From Jacaranda mimosifolia (taxonomy: Eukaryota > Streptophyta > Magnoliopsida > Lamiales > Bignoniaceae): 64,000 nt of DNA. The notes under the pieces are model-generated. The model was not told where the DNA came from, searched no databases, and was given only the letters and a program-made list of their open reading frames with translations. A program made the translations under genes and the position numbers. Where the stretch lies: positions 20,742,730 through 20,806,729 of the forward strand of contig CM032121.1 in assembly GCA_018894105.1 (NCBI GenBank), given 5' to 3'. The first letter of the stretch is position 1. Each line of letters begins with the position of its first letter. Positions 46,491 through 58,870 of this stretch are shown here, in pieces.

Positions 46491-48929
46491 TTACAGTGCA
46501 CTGTTTTTGGATTGGTTGAGGGGTAAGACTTCTTTAAGGGTTATCGGCTGACATTTCTTTAAAATATTTGTTCTTTTGTTTCTTCAATGTACACATTACA
46601 CATTTTAGACCACTTGTTAGGTTGACTGTTGCCAACTTGAGTATTTGCACACAAATGAAGTGTACTATTTGTTGAAAATAAGATATATAGGGTACCATTT
46701 TAACACACTTTGACTTAATTACAGTCTAAGTAAGTTGCAAAATAATGTCAAAGTAAATAGAGTGTAATTTAATATATTAGATTATTGACTTTTTCCTAAA
46801 TTTTGATTAGCCAAGCAATTTTCAAATTCTCAAAGAAATTCTATGATCGGGCAAGCGAACATAATGCATCCATCGAGCAATTCAGCACAACGCATTGAGC
46901 GGTGCTCTAAAGACTAGTATATATATGTATATGTATATACATAGAATTTTCATAATCCTGGTCAATACTATTGAGCTTATGAAATCACTATAAAACAAAA
47001 TATGTTGCATAATACAGTAACAATTTAATATTATTGTCTGATATGGATTATCATTAAGAATTTTTTTATAGTGATTATTAGATGTAAAATTTAATTTTAG
47101 TTCTCGTTTTTCTTCATGATTGTACAATCTAAATAGGTGGGGTAGATTTAGTCAACTAACTATGTTTGAGCTGCAACAGGATAGGGTTTGTTCAGAAGGA
47201 AGTGACTCAGAGTTGGGTATGATTTTAGTTATAGCCGACGGAAGGGGTTACAAGTTTGGCAAATTAAGTCCAAGCCATTCGTCCAGCTCAACTCTATACA
47301 TACATATGATATATACTAATATATATGTGACGCGGCTTGAAAATAGGGTTAGGATGTTTTTCAGAAAAAAATAGTGGATTTAATAAGTTCTTTGCTCAGA
47401 CATATTTGCTTAGAGTTAGAGCTCTCGACTTTTTGCAAGTGATTTTTTTCTTCCTATTTCACTTTGGAAATGGATATATATAATGGTTAAATGCTTAGTA
47501 GGTTTTGGGCCACTTGGGACTAGATGTCCATCTTGGTAGGCTTCATAAATTGAGCTCTCTGGCCTTTTGCATTACTTGTCATTTATTTAATTAGGCCTTT
47601 TAATTGAATTTTTACTTTTTGCCTGTATGGACTTAATTTACCATTATCAAGCTCACTACTTTCAATTTGACAATTTAATTTTCATATTAAAAATATAATA
47701 TAAGTTACAGTTTTTTAAACTTAACATTCCTTATTTAATTTTATAAAAGTTTAATAAAGTATTTGATTTATTTTTCGCTGCAGAAGCTTGAAATAACTCA
47801 ACTTTTGACTAAGGCGAGGTTCTTCATGCCTTCTTGTTGGTTGTCTTTTAGGAGACATCATATTGTTACCTTGCTTTTGTCTGAAAATATAGATAAATTT
47901 TGGGGAAGTTTGTGATTATAGGGAGTAGGCTTTGTATGCAATTAAGAGATGAGTTCCCAAGGCAATTTCTTCTCTCTCTCTCTCTCTTTCTCTCTTCCCT
48001 TGCTTTGCTTTATTTTCTATGAATTTTTGTCTAACTACTTAGAGTCAGTAAAATTTTTTTAGGGTACACTAGGCTGAAAGCGAGTCATATCTAGTCTTGA
48101 GAGTAGGACGTCGGGAAGTAAAACCCTGTCTAAGTTAGAGCTTGAAATTGAGCCGAAGTCCATAGTTGTGAGAGAAGTCCATAGTTGTGAGAAGAGTGGT
48201 AAAAGTGCCGCAACCAAGAAGTAGGGGGCCAGCTCAGTCTTAGGTGCCCGCTACATGCCCAAAGTAGGCAAGATGCCTATCTTAAGCACCAACTGGGTGA
48301 CAACTGCATAGGCGATTACCGTGGTAGGTGCCACCTTAGGTGGTTGCGACCAATTTAAACTTGTCTAGGTCCACAGGGGTCATCCTCCTCATAGTGTCGA
48401 CATATTTTTTTAGTTTGTAAGCCCTTTTTTTAGTACGTTGCCCAATTCAAATTAATTGGTGAAGTCATGCCTTAACAACGTATATGTCACTTTTGGTCCA
48501 TAAATTGTCTTCTTTGTTTGAGTTTGGTTTTGAGTTTAGAGTAGAAAATTCTTTCAACGAGAGTGAGAGTGGTCATATTGTCAACAGTAGTTTTATTAAT
48601 GTTGCAAAGATATATTATTCGCTTTCATTGGAGAAGTTAGAAATTTTAAAGCGTAAATTTATACTTCTAATGAGTTTAAGTTTCTTCTTTCTTTGCTAAA
48701 GGATAACATGGTGTCACTTCCTCCATGATATTTTACTATATTTAGCAGCTACTTTAGTTTTAGTTTCTTCCTTCCCCATGATCCCTTGTTGAAAGTAATT
48801 AAGAGTTAGGGGTTGTGTTTGTTTTCCACTTAGTTTATTCGACATGTATGTTATTCTTATAGTTGTGCTTAATATTAGCTTGTCATGCTCATTGTCTATT
48901 AGTGTAGGGTTGAAACTTGATTGTGCATT
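46491..48929. other. Non-coding stretch
   Basis: No gene recognised. It holds an AT palindrome (46917-46941), a (CT)n run (47970-47987) and a perfect 19-bp tandem duplication GAAGTCCATAGTTGTGAGA (48155-48173 and 48174-48192). The 71-codon ORF at 48484-48699 resembles nothing I know. Confidence 0.4.
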
Positions 48930-49396
48930 CGTCAAGTAGAGGGGGCTGTAGCAGCAATAATGCGATACAAAGAGGAGGCCGTAGGGTTTGCTCCACAGTA
49001 GTCTTAGAAGGATAAAGAATTCACAAAGTTGCTGAATGAGCATGAGCAATTGAAGGCGCATTAATTATGCAAGGAGGTGAAGACTAGGACAAAATTTTTG
49101 GTCTTCTAGTGGGAAGGTGCTCATCATGTTGTTCCCGAGGATATAGTGAAGAAGTTTAAGGATTTTGATGAGTTTTTCAAAGTGGTTAAGGAAGGGGCCA
49201 TAGTGATTTATGGGCAAATCATCTAGGATTGCACCACATGCTTAGCAAGATTGGGTGATACCCAGATGAGAATTACGTACTGCTTGACCCCGACATTCCT
49301 GTGAACCTTTCTGCTTCTGGAGCATTTGGTGGGGCCCCAAAAGGTGGTGTCGACACTATGGTGGAGGATACAGCAAATGCGACTATGTATGAGTAG
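48930..49396 (+). pseudogene. Remnant of a Tat-type antisense ORF (C-terminal part)
   Basis: One frame with two stops runs 49011-49209: EFTKLLNEHEQLKAH, VPEDIVKKFKDFDEFFKVVK and EGAIVIYGQII. A second runs to a TAG at 49394: PDENYVLLDPDIPVNLSA and TMVEDTANATMYE. The pattern, a KF.. FDEF..VKEGA..Y helix followed by a DLD/DPD acidic tail, is like the C-terminus of antisense ORFs of Tat elements. It lies on the plus strand while the protease remnant at 52080-52640 is on the minus strand, as expected for one minus-strand Tat element. Confidence 0.45.
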
Positions 49397-50904
49397 ATGA
49401 AGACTAGGAAAAGGAGTTTCGATTAGTTCTTTCTTTTTCCTTTTTTTAATAATACTTTGTCTTTTTACTTTTGCATAAGTAGTATAATGATTATCTTTTA
49501 ATTTTTTTTATTTTAGGAGGCCAAGTGTTGGCGGGACATTTCACACATGCCTTGATGTGCTGAACTTTACTCCCTTTAATTATGAAATTTTGCACAATTT
49601 GGATTTATTTACATATGTTGTTGTGTAAAATAAATATTGCAAACAATCATGCAATTGCACGTGTCACAACAAGTAATAAAGTATTAATGCTGATCTCCCA
49701 AGGAACTAGTTTATTAGCAACTAATTACTAACATGTCACGTGCTAGTTTTATTCAAACATTGATTAATTGTATTGAGATTATATTAAACTAACGAAAATA
49801 GAAAAAAAAAGTGTTCTTATTAAGTTTTCTATCCGCATGTGAAGCCTAGATTTATGATTTCATCAATTGAATTGGTTGATTACATTATTTTCTCCTTATG
49901 AATTTACTATCGAGTTATTAGTCTTAAGTTTTATGTAATTTTGGGGTTCTTCAAGATTACTCAGAATCAAATCCATAATTTATTCAATTCATTATATTCC
50001 TTTGTGAATTAACTAAATTATAGATGACTTATGCCACTCAATTAACTACTTAGCACAAGCAGATATATTCCTATTCTGCTCACAAATATATTAATTCATC
50101 TAGTTGAATAATTAATCATAGATTGTTCTATTGTCAATCAATCCCTAAATTTTCTTTTTCAAGATTTCTCAAGGGCTTAAATATACATTTGACTATTGAT
50201 CAAATAATTAAATAGAAAAAGCACACAATAGAAGAATAACTTAAAATGCTACTAACTTCATGGAAGAAAATCATGCACTAATTTATTTGAAAGAATACAT
50301 CATAATCCTAGAATAACGAATTAGTTTATGATTAATTTTTCAAATAAAATATGAACAAAATTAAACATCGTATCAAATCCAAAATTAAAAAGAAAATCAA
50401 AGGGAGGAGAACAAATTCTATTCCTAGAAAAATTTGGTCTCCACGTTGTTCTCCTTAGAACCCTAAATTCTCATGAGACTTCTCGTATCTAATCCAAAAA
50501 ATAAAAAAATTAGATCCCTGGCTAAGTGTTTTAAAAACCTATTTATTCCAAATAACAAAATCTTGTAGCATTCCTACCAACTTGTACAAAATTGTCCCTT
50601 TCTACAATTTCTCAACTAGTATTCCTGCATTACCAAATTTTCATCTATTAGCAAGAGAATTAAAATTTTTTAAGTAAGAAAATTATTTGTTAAGTCCTCA
50701 ATATGATATTAAAAATAATAATAATAATAATAAAGACTTAAAAACATACTTAGTCGTTTGGATGACTTTCTTGTGTTTTCGCGGTCTCAGCTTCAATTGC
50801 CGCACAACATGGGCATGTGAGGGGTGTTCAATCCTCTTTCCCTCTTTTTTTTTTCTTTTTTCCTTTTACTTATTCCTAAGGAATTCGTCGCAACAAAAAT
50901 GGGT
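49397..50904. other. Non-coding AT-rich stretch
   Basis: No gene recognised. An (AAT)n run lies at 50714-50733. Confidence 0.4.
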
Positions 50905-51300
50905 GATGAAATAACTTGATTGTGAGCCCGCTTGGAGGGTCTCACCAAAGGTTTAATTCTGTGTGCACTTCTTTAGATGTCTTACCCTAGTTGTTTGATG
51001 TGATGAATAGACTTGATTGTGAATCTCGCTTGGGGGGTCTTTATCACATGTTTAATTTTTGTGAGTCCCTTTGGAGAATCTTGACATAATTTTTTGATAT
51101 GATAAATAGACCTGACTGTGAGCCTCCGCTTGAGAGATATTATCATAAGTTTAGTTTTGATAAGCCCCCCCTTAGGGGATCTCACGATAGTTGTTTGAAG
51201 TGATGAATAGACTTAATTATGAGCCCTTCTTGAGGGATCTTACCATAGGTTTAATTTCTATAAGTTCATCTTATCGAGGTTGCTATAGTAGTCATATCTA
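50905..51300. repeat. Tandem repeat, about 100-bp unit, four copies
   Basis: The word GATGAATAGACTTGATTGTGA or variants starts at 50905, 51002, 51101 and 51202 (spacings 97, 99, 101). Each unit also has a GAG(G/A)G(A/T)(C/A)T block and GTTTAATT. Confidence 0.85.
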
Positions 51301-51339
51301 TCAATGCATGCATATTTGCGAGAAAGACATAGTCTTTAA

Positions 51340-51560
51340 TGTGCCTCGCTTTGGCGTTATATAGTGGTCTTTCGCCATATGCCTCGCGGGGGCTTTAATG
51401 GTCTTTTGTCGCGCATCCTACTTAGGAGTGTTATAGTTGTCTTTTGCCATGTGCCCCTCTTAGGAGTCTTATATTGGACTTTGCCATGTGCCCTACTTAG
51501 GGAGTCTTTAGTGGTCTTAGCCATGCATCCCTCTAGAGGGTCTTATAGTGGTTTTGATCA
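51340..51560. repeat. Minisatellite, about 38-bp unit, five to six copies
   Basis: Units contain GCC(A/T)TGTGCC, a CT(C/T)(T/A)(T/A)GG(A/G)G block and a GTGGTCTT block. They follow directly after the 100-bp repeat and, like it, fit the tandem repeat region of a Tat element. Confidence 0.75.
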
Positions 51561-52079
51561 CACTTTGATGACGATTTTATTGTAGCACTAAGTGCATTGT
51601 AATGCACTTTATGTGTTCGTTGTTGCACGATTGTGATAAGGCACATACCTTAGGATCTTACAGCATTAGTTGTCATTCTGTAGGGGTTATTGCTTGTTAA
51701 ATATACTTGTGGTATAGCATAAAAAGTAATTTATTTAAGTAATCAGAAGAAATATAGATGTTGTTCCTGGTATAGATCGAATTTTTATTTGCTATTTATC
51801 AAAGAAACTCCTAACTAATGAGAGAAACATTTAAACACTTAAAATGAAAAACTCTAAATACTATCACAATCGTGAACAATGAAGAAAAAAGGAATTTGTA
51901 AAGCCAATAATAGCATGTTCAATTATTATGGGGAATAGCTCCGTCTTAGTTGCGGATTGAAGTTGTTCATAAAAAGCAATCATGCGTCTAATTGACTTTT
52001 TCCCAAGGAGACTCTCTTCTGGCAAGAGTATCATAGTAGCATTGGCTTTGGACTCTGTCTTTACCCTTTTCATCCTATA
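51561..52079. other. Unassigned stretch within the second Tat remnant
   Basis: Two overlapping ORFs on opposite strands (51864-52073 minus, 51982-52233 plus) are not recognised and probably chance. The integrase and RT expected here in an intact Tat element are absent. Confidence 0.4.
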
Positions 52080-52640
52080 TACTAGCTTGATCTCTTTTCA
52101 CTTGATGAGGACCCATGGCAGGGACCTTTATTTTCTTCAAGATGCTAGCATAACATTTCTTGGCGTGCTAGTTGCTAATAGCTTCACCTGCTTTACTCAG
52201 CATGGAGAACTTGATCTTTATGTGGTAAGTTGATACCACTGCTTAGAATAGGTTCAGAGTAGGCCTTCTTAGTATGACGATGAATGTCGGTGGGGTCTTA
52301 ACAACTAATAGTCTCACAATCTTTTGTAACTTACCGATGACGAATGCCTAAGGAGAAAAGTATAGAGATTTCTCTAAGCACCTCCATCATTTCATCAGTA
52401 AATCTTAGCAAGGGAGTCTTGATCTTCTATAGTTGGGAGTTCCACTCCAAGTTGGAGGAATGGCTCGTAGAAGATTATTTTCGTTGAGTGGCCACTATTC
52501 ACCAAAATCTTCTTCACTCAAAAATTTATAAGGGAAGTGGAGATCATTAGGGCGTCATTTTGTTCACCTTATTTGGGTGTCTTCTTCTCCAAAGGTGATG
52601 TTAGGGAGTGGAGGACACACTTCGTATATCCCTAATATAA
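52080..52640 (-). pseudogene. Tat-type gypsy protease remnant
   Basis: The minus strand reads EQNDALMISTSLINF, KKILVNSGHSTKIIFYEPF and LQLGVELP (52420-52580), matching the Tat retropepsin form NDALVIST...VKRILVDSGSSADIL with the catalytic Asp changed to Asn. After a frameshift it continues to a block like AKKCYASILK near 52130-52160, which follows the protease in relatives. It is cut on the right by the copia LTR. Confidence 0.65.
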
Positions 52641-52742
52641 GGTCAATCGAGTGAGATTGAGTCTGTCTCACTGTTTGCCCTTATGCCTTCCTTGCGTTTG
52701 ATGAGTTGGTTTTTGTAGGTAGGTTCTCTAAAGTTCACCAAA

Positions 52743-54549
52743 ATGACACTAATAATTGGTAAATTCTCTAGCTTATAATAGTGTATATAATTAGTCATTT
52801 GACTTGAGGTTCCATGGTAATATTTTATTTAGGTCCTTGTGCTTTGATTTTCTCCGACCACGTAGCGAGTCGCGTGGGGCTTAGGTTGGGCACAAGCTAC
52901 CTAATTGTGGAAGTTGGTGAGTTCCAAGATAGGATCCATTTTGCCCATCTGTGAAGAATGGGTTGATCTCATATGTATTTTAGGATGATCGATTCCAAAA
53001 AATTATTGCGTTAGGTGATATAACAATTTGAAAAAGAAGTTTTCCAAAGTTAAGGTCATAATTGGGAATCGAACATCAAGAATAGATACATAGTTATCGA
53101 TGCTATTAGGGAACCGATAAGTATCTTGCCCTAGGCCTCTTTTGGGAGATAAGAAATAGAAGGATTGTTTTGCACGTCAATCGTAAAAAGTTATGGTTCA
53201 CCCCGAAATTAATTCATCCAATTTATTGGGGTCCATAGGCTTGTGGTAGACATCAACTATGTAGATTGGGTACTTTTCAAATTATAGAGATTAATTGATA
53301 GAGTGATTAGTTTAAAAGAGTATAAACTAATTAGAATATTTGATATTCAATAAATCACAAAAAGTTGTGAGCCCGTGTCTAATTAATTATGAACATAAAG
53401 GGTCACACACAAAAGCCTATAGCACTCTAATTAGAAATGGAGAAATAATCTAAAAAGTTAGATAATTTAACTGATCAAGTTTGGGAGAAAGGCCAAGTTC
53501 TCTAATTAAGAATTAATAGCAATGGTTTGATTAATTTAATTGTTAGATTAATAAAATTAATTTAAAGAGTTAAATTAGACTAATTAAATTAAGGAGTTAA
53601 TTTAATTGGTGCTATATGGCAATTTAATTAGTCAAGGTCAACTTAAAAAGTTAGGTTGATTTAATTAACTTAAAGAGTTAAGTCGGTTTAATTAAATTAA
53701 GGAGTTAATTTAATTAAAGAGAGAATCTAATTTTGGAGGAAAAATTAAAATGGAAGAGATCATTTTAAAATAACAAGTTGGCATTTTAATTTAGGAAATT
53801 AAAATTCAACTAAGCATGCAAGTGGGCTTGCTAGTTGGCAAGGTGTGAGGATAGCGCAATGGATGCTTCTAGGAGCATCTAAGTCACACTATAAATACAC
53901 CACAAAACTCACACATGGCCGGCTAATGCTAGCATTTTTTCGCTCCCAAAAGTGGTTACCTCATGTGTTGAGAAAAACCTCTTTTCCTAGATTGTCTCCA
54001 ACCATCATCTTTCTCTTCCGACTTCCTCACACCATCTCCCTTTTACCTTCTTCTTCCTCATCCAAATTCTAGCAACTGGGTGAGGAACTTGGGTGTTCTA
54101 GGTGCGTGGATCAACTTTAGAGGCACTATAATTGGAGTCCTAGCTGTTGGTGAACTGGATCTTACACTTGGAGAAGAGTTTTCCATAGATTGAAGAGGAG
54201 TTTTTGGAAGATCAATCACTGGTGGCTTTGGTGCACTCAAGCACGGTTTTGCTGTTGTTTTACCTTACATTTGGAGGGGTTTCCTTGGGCAAAAGTTTCT
54301 GTCCTTGGTGGCCTAAGGTGTGGAGAAGAAGATCCAAGAGAAAAAAGTGGTAGATGCTTCATAAAAGATGTTTTAGTGGAAGATCTCCTTGTTGATTCAA
54401 GTTTTTTTTTTCTTTTTTTCTTTCAAGGTACTTTCTCTTGATCTAAATCCTTAATTAAAGCATAAATAAGATCCTTGTATTATGATTTTCAAGTTTAATT
54501 TTGCTTTAATTTTTAATTATTTTGTATCCTTGCATTATTACTTTCTACA
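52743..54549 (+). mobile_element. 5'-truncated LTR of a plus-strand copia element
   Basis: It is the reverse complement of the LTR family at 27-2196 and lacks about the first 400 bp; homology begins around 52743. A TATA box TATAAATA lies at 53890-53897. It ends CTTTCTACA just before a primer site, so it is a 5' LTR. Confidence 0.82.
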
Positions 54550-54551
54550 AG

Positions 54552-54564
54552 TGGTGTCGGAGCC
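54552..54564 (+). promoter_or_regulatory. Primer-binding site of the first plus-strand copia element
   Basis: TGGTGTCGGAGCC, an initiator-Met type site two bases after the LTR. Confidence 0.85.
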
Positions 54565-55942
54565 AATTTTATGTCTACTTTTGGATTTGTTGAATTGATT
54601 CATGTGATGGATTAATTCTTGGACTCCAATTTCTTGATTCAATTGATGGATTTAAGATTTTGGAGTTGATACATGTGGCTTTGTATGTGTTGAATTTAAA
54701 TATGTCAATATGTGCCAGATAGTGATTTAGTTATATTGGCATGGGTTTTGATTCAATTGCTAGAAGTTGATTTGGCAAGATATGATGTTAAATGATGATT
54801 TATCATGTTATTAATTGCTTAAAAGTATTTTGGAAAATTTTGGATCCAATTAGTTTGGAGTTTCTTGAAGTTGTTTGAAGAATAGTAATTCCTACTTAGA
54901 TTTGATTTTTGAAGCACTTTGAGCACTTTAATTTCAGATTTTAAAGGTGTTCAAATTATGGAAATTTGTCAAAATATGAGTGGAATGATGTCATGGAAGT
55001 GTCCATATGGTTTAATATGACAAAAAAGCAAAAATGGGGCAAAATGGTGGCCTAGCTGCCTTGTGGTAAGGCCCTTGCCGGCTGGCCAACTTGTGGCACA
55101 ATAGCGGACGCGCTTGGGTGGTTAGCTAGGTAGCGGCCCACCGAAGGCTGCCTAGGCTTGACTGTTTTGCATTTTTGGGTGTTTTTGCCTTTCAAAACTT
55201 GATTATTTCATCTTATTTTGATGCATAAATGTTATGCAAGTTCTCGTAACTATGTTAGACATTTTTGTTTGCTTTTAAGATAAAATTTAAGTTTCTCTTC
55301 AAGACTTGTGCAAAATTAAGTGAATAAAGTGTTATGCTAAATTTTGCTATTTAATTAATTGTTTTTGTAATAAGCTCTTAATTGTTGGATTGAGTGTCAA
55401 TTCTAGTTAATTGTTCATTTAATTGTTGAATGGATTATGGATGTATGTGGATGAACATCAACCTTTAATTTAGTTTAATTAAAATTCAATGTTGATTAAA
55501 TGAGTTGCATTAAATGGGGCTTGCATGCCTCTTGATTTTATGCCTTGTAATTGTTATAAGAGTAGAACTCTTAGGAGGTAGTGAGGTTTTCTTAATTCTT
55601 GTAGTTGTTGCAAGGAGATCAAGGAGGCCAAGAGGATCAAGGCGGCTTGAAGACACATGAATGTATGGATATATTCATGTAATAGATATAATCTATTAAT
55701 TTAATCAAACCCACCTAAATCAACTAAGTAGTGCACCTATGGCTCTAAGTACACTACTTGGTTAAGTGTCATGCTCATCCCAACTTTAGATGCATGCTAT
55801 GTTTATTTACTTATTTATGCTTTCTTTATCCTATTGCTATATGGTGATGCATGTATAGGATAGAGAACCTAAATAAGTAAAGATAGAATCATGAGATCTT
55901 CCAAGCAAAAATTCCTTCACTTAGAAGAGTCTCAGTTCTATC
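54565..55942 (+). other. Leader of the first plus-strand copia element
   Basis: Non-coding, and collinear with the leaders at 28175-30149 (reverse complement) and 56940-58870. It contains a GC-rich island at 55065-55165. It stops abruptly at the next LTR, before gag, suggesting that the next element inserted here and the remainder lies beyond the window or was deleted. Confidence 0.7.
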
Positions 55943-56924
55943 TATGGGAATAGTACCCCACAGCCAATTAGATTGGCATGTAAACTACTTCACTTGTGAT
56001 ACAATTTTGATTGAATGATATTCATATTTGAATGGCCATCTTCATGTTATGTTTATTTAACTTCACTAGCATTTGGTTGAAACCATTAGATCATACAAGA
56101 CTACAATACTTGGTCAGACACTTGGTGGTGATTGTGACACAAGTCTTACATAGTCGTGATCTTAAAATGTCCCATGTTGTAGAATTTTATGAGACAGAGC
56201 ATCTAAGATTTGGATAGACTTGCACTAACAATGCATAAATCCAAGGAGTTGCACATTGCTCTATTTCATGCTCAATCTATGTTAGACATGGGTGCATGTT
56301 AGTGGGTACTTATTAGAGAACAAGTTCATTGAAGGTCCGTCTGGAGAATTCACTAGATAGCCATAGTGGCAAGTCGGTAGTAGCAAGTTCTCCAACTTAC
56401 GCTAGTGCATATAATTAGTCCTCAGACCTGAGGATCCATGGTAACCTTGTGTTTAGATTCTCAAGCTTTGGCTCTTCCTTGACCAATTTGCGGGTCATTC
56501 GGTTTGAGATTAGGTATGAGCTACTTAGACATGGAGGTTTGTGAGATCCAAGATGGGATCCATCTCTTCGTCATTGTGAAGAGCGAGTGCATCTCCTATG
56601 TATTCTATAATGATCGATTCTAAGGAGTCGTTACACAAAACAGTATGACAGTTTGGAAAAGGAGTTCTCCAAAGATGAGGTCATAAATCAGAATCGAATA
56701 TTGGGAATAGAAACATAGTTATCAAGGCTATTAGAAAGCTGATAAATACCTTGTCCCAGGCCTTTTTCGGGAGATAGGAAACGGAAGGACCATATTTGCA
56801 TGTCAAGCGTAGAGCAAGAATGGTTTACCAGGAACATGATTTAATCCTTGGATTGAGTGTAGCTGAGTTTTGATTTTGCTATTTTTGTTTTATTACTTGC
56901 TTCTGTGTGCTAAACTTTACTTCA
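55943..56924 (+). repeat. 5' LTR with a large internal deletion
   Basis: It starts TATGGGAATAGTACCCC where intact copies have TGTTGGAATAGTGCCCC and ends CTTTACTTCA. At 982 bp it lacks about 1.2 kb of the 3' half found in the other copies (break near 56830-56860). Confidence 0.8.
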
Positions 56925-56926
56925 AG

Positions 56927-56939
56927 TGGCATTAGAGTC
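56927..56939 (+). promoter_or_regulatory. Primer-binding site of the second copia element
   Basis: TGGCATTAGAGTC, a mutated initiator-Met type site two bases after the LTR. Confidence 0.75.
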
Positions 56940-58870
56940 TATTTCATACTTTAATTTGGATTTTTGTTTGATTGATTCATGTGATGAATTGATCTAGATC
57001 TCCAACTACTTGATCTAATTCATGGATTGGAGTGTTTGGTTGATGTTGCTAGTGGCTCCTTTGATGATGAATTGAATTATGTTAATATGTGTTTTGAGAG
57101 TTAATTCGTATGGTATTATGTTTTTGATTCACAGATGATTATGTTAAATGTTGATTTAGCATTGGATGATGTTATATGTTGATATAGCATGTTAAATTTG
57201 GCCTTAAGGTATTTTGGCTATTTTTGGATCCAATTGGATTGGAGTTAATTGGAGTTTTTTTAAGAATGGTGATTCTTACTTGAACTTGATTTTTGAAGCA
57301 TGCTTGAGCACTTAAATTTCCATTTTTAAAAGGTCTTTTAGATTTGGAAATTTGTCTAAAATGTGTGATTTATTGCTAAGGAGGTGTCTTTCAAAAGTTC
57401 AACCAAAATTGCCTTGACTTGGTCCACACCTTAAAATAGGGATGCTACCGTGCACAGTAAGGCGCTGGCCGCGCAGCGGGCATATGCGGCACGCACTTGC
57501 CATGCAGCCATGCACAGTTTGGTTGTGGACAAGTTTTGAGGCTCTTTTTGTGTTATTTTTGTGACTGAAATTAATCTAAATCATGCTATTTAGATGCACA
57601 AGTGTTGTGCAAGTTCTCAAAATTATATTTGACATTTTTTATTACTTTTAAAATCTTGTTCAAGTTAATCTTCAATTTGATGAAAAAATGAGATGCATAA
57701 TTGTTATGCTTATTTTTACTAGTTAATTAATTATTTATGAGATAAGCATTTAATTGTGGAATTGAATGTTAATTCTTGATTTATTGTTCATTTAATTATT
57801 GAATGGATGATGAATGAATTGGGATGATCATGAGCCTTTAATATTGATTTTATTTGTTTCAAGTTGTTGAAAAGAGTTGTATTAAGTTGGGACTTGCATG
57901 CCTTTTCATTTCTATCTTGTAAATGTTATGAGAGTAGAATCACTAGGAGTGAGGATTTCTTTTCTCATGTATTTGTTGCAAGGAGACAAAAAGACCATTG
58001 GAGGCATGAAGGCCTATGAATGTATGAGGATACATTATGTAATAGCTAGATTTAATCAATCCACTTAAAATCAACTGAGTAGTACACCTATGGCTCTAAG
58101 TGTACTACTTCGTTAAGGCTTATGGTCATCCCACCCTAAGAGCATACTGGGCGCATTTACTTATTTATGATTTCCATATTCAATTGATGTATAAGATGCA
58201 TGTTTAGGATATAGAAAACCTAAATAAGAAGATAAAATTGATGAGATCTTTGCAAACAAGAAAAGCCCTCCCCTTAGAGGAGTCTAAGTGCTGTAAAAGA
58301 CTAAGTCAAAATGGATACAAATTAAAAGGCGTTTTAATTAATCCGTGATTTCTACTAATAGTATGTGACATGACGATGCTACTATCTTTGTGTGATGGCA
58401 CACAACACATGCATCACACTTATTGTAGAAAGCTGCGTTACCTTTGATTTGATGCTTTCTATGCATTGGCACAAGACATGTGGGATGACATAGTGCAGTT
58501 TCCAATCAAAGTTTGATTAGTAGGTTTGACTTAACACCTAGTAGTGTAGATGTCACAGGGCACATTGGTCTACATGAAAAGTGGGGCAAAATATATCAAA
58601 GGTTGCATAAGGATGCAATTAGCAAAAGTTGCTTACCTTTCGATTGTTTGTGGACGACATATGACACATAGGTCCACTACAAGTCCTTAGGACCCTGATT
58701 CTCACTAGGAAATGAGATTTCCCTAATTCTTCTATGGGGTGAGGAATTTGATAAAATAGTGGGAGAAAAACATGCTTGAAAGTCCATAAATATGTTTTCA
58801 ATATCAAATATTCAATAACATGTTTATACTCTCTTTTTCGCCTGTGTAGATTTTTGAAATCTCAAATCAA
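56940..58870 (+). other. Leader of the second copia element
   Basis: About 1.9 kb of non-coding sequence with a GC-rich island at 57440-57515 and, at about 58350-58700, blocks matching the repeated segment of the other copy's leader (GTGTGATGGCACACAACAC, CGTTACCTTTGATTTGATG). Confidence 0.7.

Noticed and set aside
48240..48420. GC-richer block with regularly spaced TAGG and GCC words, like a SINE or tRNA-derived sequence.
   Set aside because: No A and B box pair or poly-A tail could be recognised.
50905..51560. Repeats that might suggest a CRISPR array.
   Set aside because: Units are contiguous, diverged tandem repeats without unique spacers, in plant DNA.
51864..52233. Overlapping ORFs on both strands, one with a hydrophobic segment.
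   Set aside because: No motif, and the interval belongs to the decayed Tat remnant.
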